From contig NC_088297.1 in NCBI RefSeq assembly GCF_032854445.1, forward strand, positions 7,303,375 through 7,367,374: a stretch of DNA of 64,000 nucleotides. Reading direction: 5' to 3'. The notes beneath the pieces were generated by a model. It searched no databases. It was not told the origin of the DNA and worked only from the letters and a program-made list of their open reading frames with translations. The stretch comes from Liolophura sinensis. Its lineage: Eukaryota > Mollusca > Polyplacophora > Chitonida > Chitonidae. Shown piece after piece: positions 25,201-37,494 of the stretch. The translations under genes and the position numbers were made by a program. Position 1 is the stretch's first letter. The number at the start of each line of letters is the position of its first letter.

Positions 25201-27859
25201 AGTCCGTGATGCCGAGCTGTCGATGTATGTTTCACTCCTCGGAAATATATACAAAGTCACTTTCAGGTTAAACTGGGATGGAATGTACGTAAGAGACAAT
25301 GAGCGATACAAGCACACAAAAAAAAAAACGTCTCAACAAATAGCAAGTGGCCAAACACGAGCTCACAAAGTGCTCTGTGCAGAAAATGGAGTACAGATGA
25401 CGAATGTCTAATGGCGTGAAGGCCGATATCTTCCAAACCCAGCAAAATCCTTACTTGAGTAACTGACTGCTTTCAAGTGGACTTGATTAAATGACTGCGA
25501 GTTTTACAACTCGGTCTCTCTTATTAATAGAGAAACGTAAAGAAAAATCTGGACGGTTTGATTGTAAATCTGTTTACAACACCGATACATATTTCCAGAA
25601 GGTATACCCTATTTACAATGATACGAAATAAACATCGAAGCCTTGAGAACGCTCGACTGAAATACAGTGCATGCTATAACCACACAAAAGTGGAAAATGT
25701 AGGTCAGACATTGACCCGGTAAAATAACAAAAAGATGCAATACAATATTTAAAAACAGGACCCTTTTAACAGGACCCATCGGAATTTTGCTGTCAAAGTC
25801 GAGAATTGAAAAGTGTTCTTTATGACAGCAGTTTTAAGCCAATTGGAATGAATTTGTATTTGATATATTTATCAAAGATTAATTTGGATAAACAAACGCG
25901 GGATTATGGAATGAGAAAAATTCACAGGCTTCTTAGCGAACAGTCTAATTTCGATAGGTTTTCGACATTTAAGTTATAAATTGCCATATGTCTTGGTGTA
26001 AATATATCATATTAGTAAAACAATTTTTAACTTTTTTGTCACTAAGAAACTATTTATTGCTTGAAAAAAAAACCATGAACGTGAAAAAACACTTTTAAAA
26101 GTGTTAAAAGTTTGCATTTTCAAAAACAGCATTGATTATTTTGCAACTGTTCTCTGACGCGAGTTCAGCCAACGTGATTTGTAAAATCGACTCGACGAAA
26201 AACAGTACATCCAGCTCTTTTAATGCGATATGTTATTTTGTATAAAATACGTTTTCATTTGGTCAAATCAGCAATTCTGTACGTTGCAAGTGAACTAGAT
26301 TGAATGTCTGAATCTAGATTCTTTTCAAAATTCTACACGTGCTTTTCTACCCTTATTGGCGTAAAACACCAGTAATACAGAGTATGGACAATAAATATTG
26401 CCTAACAACCAGGTTCATTATATTTTCTTTTTAAAATGTATGAATTCCACGGAATATCACACGAGCTTGCTCGCCCAGTTAACAGACTGTCAATCGTACC
26501 GCTCCAGGCGAAGTGGACACTCAGTAACTCATATTATCTAATCACGTTGTTGAGGTGAAAAAACAAGCAAAAGTACAACGGGTGTGTATTGGATTAGAAC
26601 GTGAGCAGAGCAAGAGGAGGCTTTGACAATTTTCCAAAATATTATGCAAACTTACAATCTTTTGATTACTGTGTATTAAAGGACAGTTTTATGACATCAT
26701 AGAATAAATTCCGCGACACCTTGGAGCACGCCGACGACACCACAAAGATTGGTGGATTCGTTTGACACACCTTAGAAACAGATATCAAACAGCCATAGAA
26801 ACTCCATATCATCATTGCTTTGCGCAAAAACAGTAAGAAATTGTCTGCGATAGATTCGCTTAGTCGATGGTTGGAGACCAAATCATTTTTCCTCTGCCTA
26901 TTGACGATAAATTATTCTTTGACAACGAATAGTATATATGTTTGAACATGGACGAACAATATATCTTCATGTCTAAGAACGTACGTAATTGAAGTTGTGT
27001 TGATAGAAAAATTTGGGTTACAAGAGATGTCCGATTTTCTTAAATATTTTTAGGTTCCAATAACTTCACGAATCCCCCAATCCAACATAATTTAACAGTA
27101 TTGTTGTTAATTATGACTGAAGAAAAATGCATGTGGTATTTAGCTTAAATGTTTTTAGTTGGGTGCTAATGATGAATAGCACTTCAAGTTTTTTTTTTCT
27201 CACTTGTTGGTCAATTCTGTTAGGGTGATGATTGTTAAACAGTAAACACCAGGATATTAAACAGGACGTTCTTAATTCTTCATTCCGATTTTTAATTTTC
27301 AGCATGATCTTTGATTTTAACATTTTAACGTTCTAAGTGAATTACGAATTAAAGTGTCGTCACCTTAAAGTCGTAAATCCTTACCCATATTCTATTAGAA
27401 TTAGAAATGCATTTTTTGGACTTACTTCCACGGCCACTACATATAGATTTAGATCTCTTACAAGTTTTTTTTAATGAATGAAACGATACCACTAAACTGG
27501 GAGAAAAATGGTGTGTGATGTTTCGTTCTTTGTTCCCTTATTTTTAAAAAAGAGAAAGGGCTGTTCTCGTCTCCCATTTAAGATACCTTAGCGCAATTTA
27601 AGCTAGTCTCCCTATAGAATACTACTAAGTTGGGGGAATGATTCTCTAGTTAATCTTTACTTTGTCACTCAAAATTTGTCTGTGGAAAGCCCTAAAAACT
27701 TAAGAATTGGCGTTTTAGTTTTCTAGTCTTCTACTGAACCGTTATCGATGTCATTTTTAGCCCCTAAAATCACTTTTGATCTATGTTTAATTAGTTTGTG
27801 CAAGGATTTGGAACAAGATCATAATTGAAAGGGACAATACCTATGAAAGTCTTAACTAG
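22230..27859. other. Long intergenic region without supported genes
   Basis: 5.6 kb of AT-rich sequence, presumably including the 3' UTR of the binding-protein gene. I saw no exon with both a family resemblance and good splice sites, and no SINE with a head. There is a short TA run near 24978 and a perfect 18-bp palindrome (AACACTTTTAAAAGTGTT) at 26088-26105. Confidence 0.4.
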
Positions 27860-28720
27860 CAGTCTTAGGCTCGCCTTTTCCCGATCGATAAACAGTTTTC
27901 AACAGGTTTTGTCTAACTCAATGATTTTATGAACATATCCCGAATTTTGAAATAAGAGGCTAATAATTCTACCATAAATACAAGTATTTTTAACGAATTG
28001 TGTTTTTTTTAAAAATATTTAGGCCAAAGGACTTCTGGTGCTCATTAATAAATAAATTCCTAGACCTGTTGTTTAAGTCTGTTGTGGCCTACAGTATAAA
28101 ACCCAGTTTATGAATATATCACCAATTTTCAAGTGGTTGTGTTTGAGGCGTATCTACCGTAACACTAAAAAAAGCTTCCTCATTCGGACTGATAACAAAG
28201 TTAATTGCTTACCTGATAAGTTTTATCCAAATATTCCGAATTTGCAAATTAGATGTGTTTTTTTTTATCAGCGGCCTATACACGACAGTAATGAAAACGT
28301 CAAACCTGGGGGTTTTTTTGATGCGGATCGATGAACAGTTTTCTACAGATTTTGTCTAACTAAATGATTTTATAAAAATATCCTTAATTTACAAACTAGA
28401 TGTATTTTTTGTGTTGTTTATGGCCTGCCGGCGACAGTACTGAAAGCCACGGCTTTTTTCGTAACGAGCAATAAGTAGTTTTCCTCACATTTTTCCTACA
28501 TTATAAGTTTCCAAAAAAAAATATGACGAATTTTCAAATGACAGGTTAGTAAGTATAGTCCAGTAGAGCTATTTTTATCGAATTATGTGTTACTTTTGCA
28601 TATTCCGTGGTGCTGATTGATAAAACACACAGTAAAAAATAATCTCTCGGTCAAGAATTCTTTCCTTGAAATATTCTTAATATAGATGTATTTTCTTCAA
28701 AAACCTGCCTTTTTTTCTTT
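27860..28720. repeat. Highly degenerate tandem repeat
   Basis: Phrases recur with drift: GATCGATAAACAGTTTTC near 27882 and GATCGATGAACAGTTTTC near 28326; TTTTGTCTAACTCAATGATT and TTTTGTCTAACTAAATGATT; and GTGGCCTA, CGGCCTAT and TGGCCTGC at roughly 200-bp intervals. The units look like 200-450 bp repeats with many indels. No coding potential is apparent. Confidence 0.45.
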
Positions 28721-30269
28721 CTTTTTCTTGTCACAAATGCAGGTGAATTGCGAATCTTGAATTTTCTAATGTTTTCTAACTTCAAGATTTTTTAAACTCG
28801 GTCTGGTAAATTTTCCTGAGAATATTTGTATGGATTAAGAATGAATTTTCTTAAAGCAACCATGACGTCAGTCACTAAATCTGAATAAAAGTAGTATTCC
28901 ACAAAATGTTCTAAAATATTTTAAAAATTCCACACCGTTTATCAACGAAATGAATAGCAAATCAGTAACCAGCCACGCAGAGTGACGTCACAAAACCTAG
29001 GAGCTCTCATGTACCATCGGTATTAAAAATTGTGACAATACGAACATACAAACAAAAACCACCAACCAAAGAATACCGACTCTGTTCCGTGTTTAAAGGG
29101 CTGATGTTTCCTTTAACTTTGCGTTCGGTCAGGGCGATGTTTGTGGACAAGCTCGTCCTCGTCCTGCGTGGGTGTAGGCATTTGGCCTAGCTGACTGTAC
29201 CGACGGGAAGGTCAGATAACAAGACCTTCTGATTGATAACAGGCTCTTTCATTCAGATTTCGGGAGGATATTTTCGTAATGGGTCTGACTTTGCTAAGGA
29301 AAAATAAGTCACAATATTTTTCTTCAAGCTATGACTCTCCCGAGGCGGTTTTCTTGCCAGCTCATCCTGACAAGTTACTGCAGTCGGCTGCCAAAAATGT
29401 ACGCGTTGTGACACGGGCAGCCGTTCTCAGTTCCTTGCTCATCAGTGTGTGATCCAAAATGCAACAGTTCAACACTTAAACTAACCGTAAAATCCAATTT
29501 ATTGCACTAATATCTGTCTATCCACTATAAGAAACCACAATCAAGAGTTAATAGGTCTCTTGGCGTGACAGCTAATTATCACATGATACTTTTATTGCTA
29601 GTGACTGACTAAGTTCATAAGGGCTTCTACAACAGAGCTACTCGGAGTGAATTTCGTCAGTGCCATATCCGCAGTTCTGCATCTTCTCGCCTTTCAAAAA
29701 ATTTATAGAATTACTATCATATTTTTCTGTGATAACGGGGTCCTATATCATGTTTTCTATGAATATATAGTGGCAGACTCTATGTTCACTTCAAATCAGC
29801 TTTCATTCCTCCAAAAAGAAATTCTAATTAGTTTGAATTTACTTTTCTTGAGCAAGCAAGTACTGGTCAGACATACTTTCTTAAATTATCTTTTTTATTT
29901 AAATGACTTCCTTCTCTAAAACAGTTGTAGACAGTTAATATTATAAGAAATTTTATATTTATCCGTGACTTTTAGTATTATTCACATGCATGTTTGCTTT
30001 TTAAAGATATTCCATTTTCTTAAATTGCCTTTATTTCCTTGAAAAAAAAGATTAGTCCACTTCATATACTGCATACTTTGATGGTCTCTAGACAATTTTT
30101 TTTTAAAATTTGGCTTCTACTAATGAAACATTAAAGACTGAATAACCATGGTTTTAACCACGTGATCAATCTTTACGCTGAAACCTCCCTCTCGGATATG
30201 ACGTATAACTGCACCATAGACTTGGAACGAATATACAAATCACGAATCACAAATATACCAGTCTAAGTA
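28721..30269. other. No gene seen
   Basis: AT-rich. The 90-codon frame at 29647-29919 is rich in Phe, Leu and Ile as expected from base composition and has no domain or splice support. Confidence 0.4.
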
Positions 30270-30281
30270 ATTCACAATCCC

Positions 30282-30456
30282 AGCTCATGCTGGCTTCCTC
30301 TCCGGCCGTAAGTGGGAAGGTCTGTCAGCAGCCTGAGGATGGTCGTGGGTTTTCCCTGGGCTCTGCTCGGTTTCCACCCAACATAATGCTGACCGCCGTC
30401 ATATAAGTGAAATATTCTTGAGTATGGCGTAAAACACAAATGAAATAAATAAATAA
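30282..30456 (+). mobile_element. Family A SINE, 5'-truncated
   Basis: Starts inside the body (AGCTCATGCTGGCTTCC) and ends in AAATAAATAAA. An imperfect 12-bp duplication (ATTCaCAATCCC and ATTCtCAATCCC) lies at 30270-30281 and 30457-30468. The truncation removed both promoter boxes. Confidence 0.85.
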
Positions 30457-31216
30457 ATTCTCAATCCCTGACAATATCAACATTGAAATTAATACCTTGC
30501 TGTTTTTGAATATTCCTGTTGCCTCTCCTGACTTTACAATAATTGTAATGCATTAGAGTGCATGTAATGCATGTACTTATCTGGCAAATATTCATAAACT
30601 TGGTATATTCATTTAAGTTCTACAATCAATGTCGCACCCTCGTATGAATGGAGAGAATGGACAGTGAAAACAATATGACAGTGCAGCATTTTTTGTTACA
30701 TTATATACATTTTATTTTGCCCATTAAAATACAATAGATACTAGTATTGCAAGTCAATGTCTCCTGTACATGCAGACATGCTGCTATAACTACCCGTACA
30801 GCATCTCAATCGGACATACCGGAGAACTGGATTAAAATATACTATACAGTTATAATGCTTATTTATATACATAATATAGGTACGTCTAAACATGCTTCCT
30901 CGGTGTGAGCAATTTTCCAAGTGCTGCCCAACCAAGATTTTATAAAAACAAAATCATTTGCAATATACGCCTAACTCAAGTAATAGAAACAAAATCATTT
31001 GAAATATACACCTAACTCAAGTTACAGAAACAAAATAATTTTTTGAAACAGCTTCATCTGTGATGCATTCTGTTTCAGTTCGTTGTCGTCAGACTGAATC
31101 ATTGAGTGAGGAATTATAGAGGGCCTGTTTTTCATATCTGCTGAAGTCTCTGGGACATTGGTCTATGCCGCATACTACTTGGGAATTGGGAGAATTGCTG
31201 TGAGCATTATAATGTG
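30457..31216. other. No gene seen; short tandem duplication
   Basis: Mostly unique sequence. About 2.5 copies of a ~41-bp unit (AAACAAAATCATTTG ... CCTAACTCAAGT) lie at about 30946-31045. Confidence 0.45.
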
Positions 31217-31302
31217 TCACGCAAAGTTATTGCCAAGAATGAAACGCATGGCACGTCGCCAGGTATAGCCAGCCATTACAGGAATCGCTTGCAACCAAAC
31301 TC
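31217..31302 (-). other. Possible 3'-terminal coding exon, unassigned
   Basis: On the minus strand a good acceptor (pyrimidine tract then CAG at 31305-31303) leads into a 27-residue open frame beginning VWLQAIPVMAGYTW and ending ILGNNFA before TGA at 31219-31217. No upstream exon with a compatible phase was found nearby, and the family is unknown. It may be a chance acceptor. Confidence 0.18.
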
Positions 31303-31482
31303 CTGAAAGAGACAAACAATAAACAGTAAATAATAAAATCTACCAAAAAGAAACAATAAGAGGATCAAGATAAGTTTAATTATGTGTAGAATATGCCCCC
31401 GTACGCATAAGTTTAGATGATGGTTAATATCGGTGATAACCCACAACAGGTAATGTAAGGGTTTAAAGAATTTGATCTATTT

Positions 31483-31560
31483 ATTTATTTCTTCGGTGTT
31501 TTACCCCGTACTCAAAAATATTTCACCTACATCGGCGGCCGGCATTATGTTGGGAGGAAA
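31483..31560 (-). mobile_element. Family A SINE 3' fragment
   Basis: Only the tail-proximal part remains: TTCGGTGTTTTACCCCGTAC, TATTTCACCTACA and GGCGGCCGGCATTATG. Immediately after it a short motif (TTTACTGGTTACCA) is repeated about three times to 31600. Confidence 0.75.
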
Positions 31561-31730
31561 CTTTACTGGTTACCATTTTACTGGTTACCACTTTACTGGC
31601 AAAATTCGCCATGTCATTTTTCTTTGTATACATTCTTTAAGTAAGGGAAGTAACTTTGATTACATAAGAGTTTTAATGTTAATAAATATGTTGAGTCACG
31701 TGGAGGATATGAGTTGCCCGGATATTCCAG

Positions 31731-34700
31731 CTGACGACATCTGGGGCCGCTCAGCATTCTAAGACGGATAGTGATGACGTTGTCGTCGAATCGAGCATCA
31801 ACAACTTGTCATCTTTCGAGCTTTTTCCACAATTCACAGAAGTGTTTGATAAAGATGTCGCCGAAGTGTTTTCAGTTAAAGTGAGTAGGCTTATTTCATT
31901 ATTTCTATACTTCTGTTTTCAGCACAGTACAAATACAGAGGGGCACAATGTCTCCATTTTACGGCGAAAGCGACAGAATCATCAGAATTGTTGCTGTATT
32001 TGGTCGTGTATTTTTGAAAATTTATGCCTGCTTTGTTATGTTGTTCTTTTAATATCAAAATATCGAAATTTTTACTACTTACCTTAGTCAGAGAGTGACA
32101 TCATATTTCCCGCTGCCCCGGCACTTTCAACTTTTGACGGAAATGCCCGAAGAACTTCGACTTTTGCAGCTTGACCACCAGGGGTCGCTGTCTGTTTCTA
32201 CCCTTTTCGCAATAGGGATCATCATGAATAAGATGTCCTCAGTTCTTGTTTCATAGGCCTGGCCAGTATAATCGTTGTCTCTTTACCAGTTATTCTAACA
32301 ATCATTAAGTGGCCCACACAGTGATATATTAAGATGTCTTACAATGGTCAACGAAACGAAGCAAGATTGTAATTGGTAGAATTACAGAACAACAACAACA
32401 ACATCAAAACAACTTGTGACACTTATTACGGTTGTATTCATTGGTTTTTGTTTTAAACCTAATTGGCAATTTTTCAGTCAGTTCGCGGCAAAAAGCCGTT
32501 AGGTAAAACATACTACTATGTAATAAAGACAAGTTAGCTCACACGAAACACGAAACTTATTCCTGTTCAGTATTTTTTTATGATCTTTATGAGTTGTGAA
32601 ACACTTGCGGCCTGTCCGTGGATAAGAGTGCACTTGCAGCCAAATGATCAACTTTTATTTGTATAGAATGTTTATTTTTTGTTTTTAGATGCTGGAATTG
32701 ATGGGAAAACTTCCTGCACCATTCAGAGTGATGATGTCCTGGAGCTTTTCCCAGGCAATGACAGGAATGAAAACTTCCTTCTAAGCATAAAATTCTTGAC
32801 TTCGTTAAGGTGTTAAGTTCAACTTTACTTCATATAATAATTAGAGTGAGAGGCCATTTTTTCAGAAGGACTTCATTTTTTTTTTAGTTTCAGTTTAGTG
32901 CAGCAAAACCGTATCAATATAAATGATGAATAATCACCCCCCCCCCCCCCCCTTAAAATGTACATTTAAAACCTTCAACATTTATAATTACCACATTCTT
33001 CTTTTCCTTGTTACAACATTTTCAGCTTTAGGGGTGCATGGTGTTTCACTATATTTTTTCTAATTACAGCTATTTTTGAAAGTTCTGATTAGTATCTATA
33101 TTGTAATAAAATCAAATCTAATTGTGTATGGATTGTTTAAATTTTGCGTCAAAGCTAGATTTGTTTCCCCACAGACATGTGAGGAGAGTGCAGCAAGCTT
33201 AGAAACTGATGTAGGGTCACCTGTCTTAAAGATGCCGAGAGCCGACTTCACGATATACAGCCACACCGAGTTGATCCAATCTAACATCGAAGGGAAGATT
33301 ACAAGAGAAGTCACGGATCGGTGTGTGAGAACAGTTGTATTCAAAATGATTGCCTCCTGCCAACAACTAAAAGAGCCCGATAACATTTCCTACTTCCCTA
33401 GAACTATAGGGGATGGCCATTCGATGTGTCGCATTTCCAGTCTTGCAATAGGCTGCACCTATAAGCCAGTCCCGTCGTTGGGTAGGCGTTCAGTCAGTTT
33501 TGTTTTATTTTCTTTGATCTGTAGCTTTCAGAAGTTGATATGAAATCTGTTGAACGAATCCCAACGTGGGTTGGAAATCTTGTTTGTAAACCTATGTTTA
33601 CAATTTAAAAAAATGAATGCCAAGTATTTTAATTGGTTGGCTTCTCGTCATTGGCATGTACGTATCCAGTAGTTTGCAATCTGGTAATCGAAAAGTTCAC
33701 CATCAAATATTTGTAGCTATAGACTGCAAACAATGACTTACGAATAGTTTGCTTTTAACAAAGTTGTAATATCATTTCTGTCAAGTTCCCCCATGCAGAA
33801 AAGCTTTTCCTTTGAAACATTTGATGTATATATACTTTTTTTGGATACACATCCTATTATGTGATTCAGAAAGGCTATTGCTTGAACTAATTTCTAGTAA
33901 ATAATTTTTCCCTGGGAAGGTGTTTCCTTGTGGGCACGACTGCATTATTAGCTCGTTTAAAATTGAAACGCGATACACCGGTTTGTCTTATCACATCAAA
34001 AGATGTCGAACAACGTATATCTTAGTTTCACAATTTGGCAAAATTTTGTTCGTTTTTCTTGAGCAATCATTTCCTTGTGTCAGTATTTCATGTATAGATG
34101 GGTTGTATAGATGACAAGTGCAACCTCTCTATAATGACCATGACATATTTTACGTGTTGTATATACATGGTGGAGCAAAAGTCTGGACTCATAGACAATT
34201 TACTATATAACAATTTACAGTTTACCATAAGTGTTCGAACAGACTTCTGCCTTCCTCCAAACACTGTCTTACTCGGGAGGCTCGTGATCTTTGTACATTC
34301 GAAGCATGGAGTTATTCCCTCTTATGGTTTCAATTTCTTGTGAAATGTTATCTTTTAGTACTTGCAATGTTCTTGGTTTGTTGGCATAAACCGCAATTGC
34401 CTGTGGGTCCAGACTTTTGCTCCACCCTGTATACCTGCTAGGATTGGTAAATGGTAAGAGGGTCCGTCTTGTAGGAGGGAGACACAGGTTCATACTGAGG
34501 ACGTTGAAAACAGAGCCTTTTGCTATCTCGACTTGTGCTCACCATTAAGCTGGTTGGTCTAGTGTCCGTCTAACTAATACTTGGTTGGGCGTCATGTCAG
34601 GTGTCTTCATTATGATACTTCGAAGTTGCAAATCATACATCCGTGGTTAATATGACTTTTATAGTTAAGTCTTAGGCATGTGATAGGTCATAATCCCATT

Positions 34701-35572
34701 TTTTCTATTAGTTTTAACGTATATTATAAATGAACACTAAACATGTTTATTGAAATTAAGGAGGATATTACCATGGTGTGTGTAAAATATGCACAAAATA
34801 AGGAAATATAATATATTTTTTTTGTTTTTGAATATGATGTATTTGTTAGATTTTCCAGGAAAATGAAAAGTAGGCTCGTAAACAAAAACATGGTCAAGAA
34901 ACCTAATGGGCCGAAACTTCGCAAGCTATATAAGATGAAGACACCCAAGAGATTGCTCAGAATATGGAACAATTGGATGTGGAGGCCTGGGGAAGGAAGA
35001 TGTAACTGACCACGATAATAAGCATCACAATGATTCAGATGGTAAATATTGAAACAAGCTTGAACATAATGTTAAAACAGTTTCTTTACTGGAAATATTG
35101 AAGAATGGCGAAAGACACCGATCATTTCATCTACATTCGACAGGTCTGTTAATTTCTGTGTTATTTACTGCGTTCAAACCCATTTGGTAAGAGAATACCC
35201 TTGATTTTCCTGTCAGTCTTCATGGGGCCATGGGTGTAAGCAATTTACAGTACTTGGGAGTCTGCTAGCGCAGACTTGCTGTGGCGGACAACCACCTGCA
35301 TGCCACCCATATCTTGTACACTTTGTTCTGTCTCAGATTTTGAGTCATGTGAGCTAATTATTTGGGATATGCATTTATTATAATGTCAATTATTTCAGAT
35401 GAGGATTTAATGAGACAACGTTATTCAAAACTAAACGAAATGAATGGACAGAAGAAGCCAAATGAGAATGTTGTATTCAAACCATTTGATATTCATTGCT
35501 TTTTGGAAGGAATCACGAGACCGATAGAATTCTTTCATCAAGAAATACCCTTGCTTCCTTTAAGCAGTTCAT
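31731..35572 (+). pseudogene. Degenerate multi-exon gene with a SAM-like segment
   Basis: Candidate exons: 31731-31880 (donor gtgagt), 32689-32809, 33175 to about 33440, 34859-35041 (donor gtaaat) and 35399-35572 (donor gtaagt). The first two encode SSFELFPQF ... VAEVFSVK and then DAGIDGKTSC ... DDVLELFPGN ... LLSIKFL, which together resemble a SAM domain or the SAM-like unit of a multicopy invertebrate family. Exon 4 to 5 joins in phase (HNDSDG then DEDLMRQRY). The set looks broken: exon 1 to 2 is off by one base for the SAM frame, exon 2 to 3 phases disagree, and exon 4 is open only after an in-frame TGA near 34940. No 3' end was found. SAM resemblance and family are inference; a live gene with different exon limits is possible. 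Confidence 0.3.
34164..34431 (-). mobile_element. Tc1/mariner-type deletion derivative (268 bp)
   Basis: Inverted termini read TACATGGTGGAGCAAAAGTC on the left and TACAGGGTGGAGCAAAAGTC on the complement of the right, flanked by TA dinucleotides at 34162-34163 and 34432-34433, the target site of this superfamily. Inside, the minus strand still encodes a transposase C-terminal stretch including NKPRTLQVLKDNI, which in intact elements lies near the end of the protein after the catalytic domain. The catalytic core is missing, so the copy is non-autonomous. It sits within a presumed intron of the SAM-like remnant. Confidence 0.85.
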
Positions 35573-36380
35573 GTAAGTGGCGTATAGCTCACTTCACATT
35601 AATAGGTTAACTCCTACTGCACAATGGTACACATCTCTTGAGCAAGTTAAATTAGGCCAATATTAACAGCTGTTGTAAATGACAACAGCGAGCAGTTAGG
35701 GCTGCCAGGCTGGGTTTACTTGTGCAACGTAGGCCCGCTGGGTGTAAGTGAATTTCTGGGAAAATTTGTCACGAAAAAGTGTTCGTTTGAAGTCAAATAT
35801 TAATCTTGCACCTTTGAATTTATCTTGATCAGAATTGTTAACGGTTACTTCACAGTTTACATTTATTATTAAATTTGCTGTGTTTTACAATGCATATACA
35901 TCATGCATGTTAAGATTGCCTTATATTTTGTTATGAAGGTACACATTTATTTGTATCCAAATACTGCGTCACAATGAAATATATTTAACTGGCGTGGCTG
36001 AAGACAAAATCACTCCAAATGTCCATGTATATTTCATTATTTTTCCTCTATCAAACCTGCCTTGCCATTGTACAAAATATTAGTGTTAAATTTTTTGTAG
36101 GTGCTTTTAACAGGGAATGCTGGTTCCTTTTCGTCGATAATAACATTAAAAATGTTTCAAAAATGATCAAATCTAATCAACATTTTTGCAGCTAGTTTAA
36201 TTACTGTTCTCAAAGTATTTGCCCTGTCTGCATTTTAACGTTTACAATTGGCAGTTAAAGTTCCTAAAACTTAAATTACCTTTTTTTAAATTAACTATCA
36301 CATTCACACTAAAATATTACAGTCACGTCTTATTTGTTGAAAGTTAATAAATCAGCGATTGGAGAGAGTTCAATTTAATA
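35573..36380. other. No gene seen
   Basis: AT-rich sequence without exon-like frames or named repeats. Confidence 0.4.
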
Positions 36381-36384
36381 AGCT

Positions 36385-36765
36385 AATAAGTATGCATGTT
36401 TGGGGTTTCACATCGCATTTATGTTGTATGGCGACAAGGAATGAATCAATGAATCAATGAATGATGGAATGATTATAGCTTATGTTGATTATGTTTTTTG
36501 TTAAGCAGGACAATGGCCTTCAAATATTTAATGACAACATCGCCAGCAATGTTGCCGCCAAGTGCTGTCGACACTGAAGTATCATGACAGCCCACGCTGT
36601 TATACTGATATCAAGCCAACCAGTCCTGTTCCCTTGCTCTAATCTCTCAGTGCTTAACGAGTCAGCAACAAATACAATTTTTTAAAGTTTTTGGCATAAC
36701 CTGACTGGGTTTGGTCCCGGGTGCCCCCGATTTCCGGGTGAACGCTCTAACCGTGGCCCAGTTTT
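36385..36765 (-). mobile_element. Family B SINE, diverged
   Basis: On the minus strand the head contains GGTTAGAGCG and a B-box-like GGGACCAAACCC. The plus strand shows the family tail GGGGTTTCACATCGCATTTA next to an AATGAATC microsatellite at about 36438-36465. The head is less conserved than in 52431-52776. Confidence 0.65.
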
Positions 36766-37240
36766 GTTGCCAACAATATCCAGTAAAGCCTCTTTAAACA
36801 ATCCAGATAGATAAAATAATCATAGTATTAAGTAGAGACGTGAAAAATACATGCAAAAAGAAGTTAAGAAAACTCAAGTGTAAAACACGTTCGTGGAAGA
36901 GAGTTATTAAAAGCATATATCACACTATTTTAATTCTTTTAATTTACGATCATGCTTGCCGCTCTGTTACATGTCCCAATTATATAACGCATGAAGCGTC
37001 CTTAAACAGACACAGTTCAACGACACACAGATTCTGTTTCACTTATAGGAAGGTGGGATATCGGCATAGATCTAAGGCTCAGATTTTGACACCGGCCTTA
37101 AGACAGGCTTTTGATTTGGGTGGTTGTTGCTGCCGTCCCGATGTCATGAATATAGGAAAAATACAAATAGGCTGATTTCAGCGTTTTTATACACGCCAAG
37201 CGTTGAGGGGAAAGCTACACCATGTGAGGTAAATAGATAA

Positions 37241-37494
37241 TTATTTATTTGTTTGATTGGTGTTTTACGCCGTGCTCAAGAATATTTCACGTATACGACG
37301 GCGGCCAGTCTTGTGGTGGAGGGAAATCGGGCAGATCACGGTGAAGACCCACGACCATCTACACGTTGCTGGAAGACCTTGCCACGTACGGCCGGAGAGG
37401 AAGCCAGCATGAGCTCACAGAGACCGCATTGGCGAGAGACTTCTGGGTCATCACGCTGCGCTAGCGCGCTAATCAACTGAGCCACGGAGGCCCC
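37241..37494 (-). mobile_element. Family A SINE, near full length
   Basis: Tail TTATTTATTTGTTTGATTGG, the TTTTACGCCGTGCTCAAG block, the body and the tRNA-like head (AATCAACTGAGCCACGGAGG on the plus strand) are all present. No clean duplication is visible because both flanks are AT-rich. Confidence 0.85.

Noticed and set aside
32936-32953. Poly-C run
   Set aside because: Simple homopolymer, likely length-variable; no further structure.
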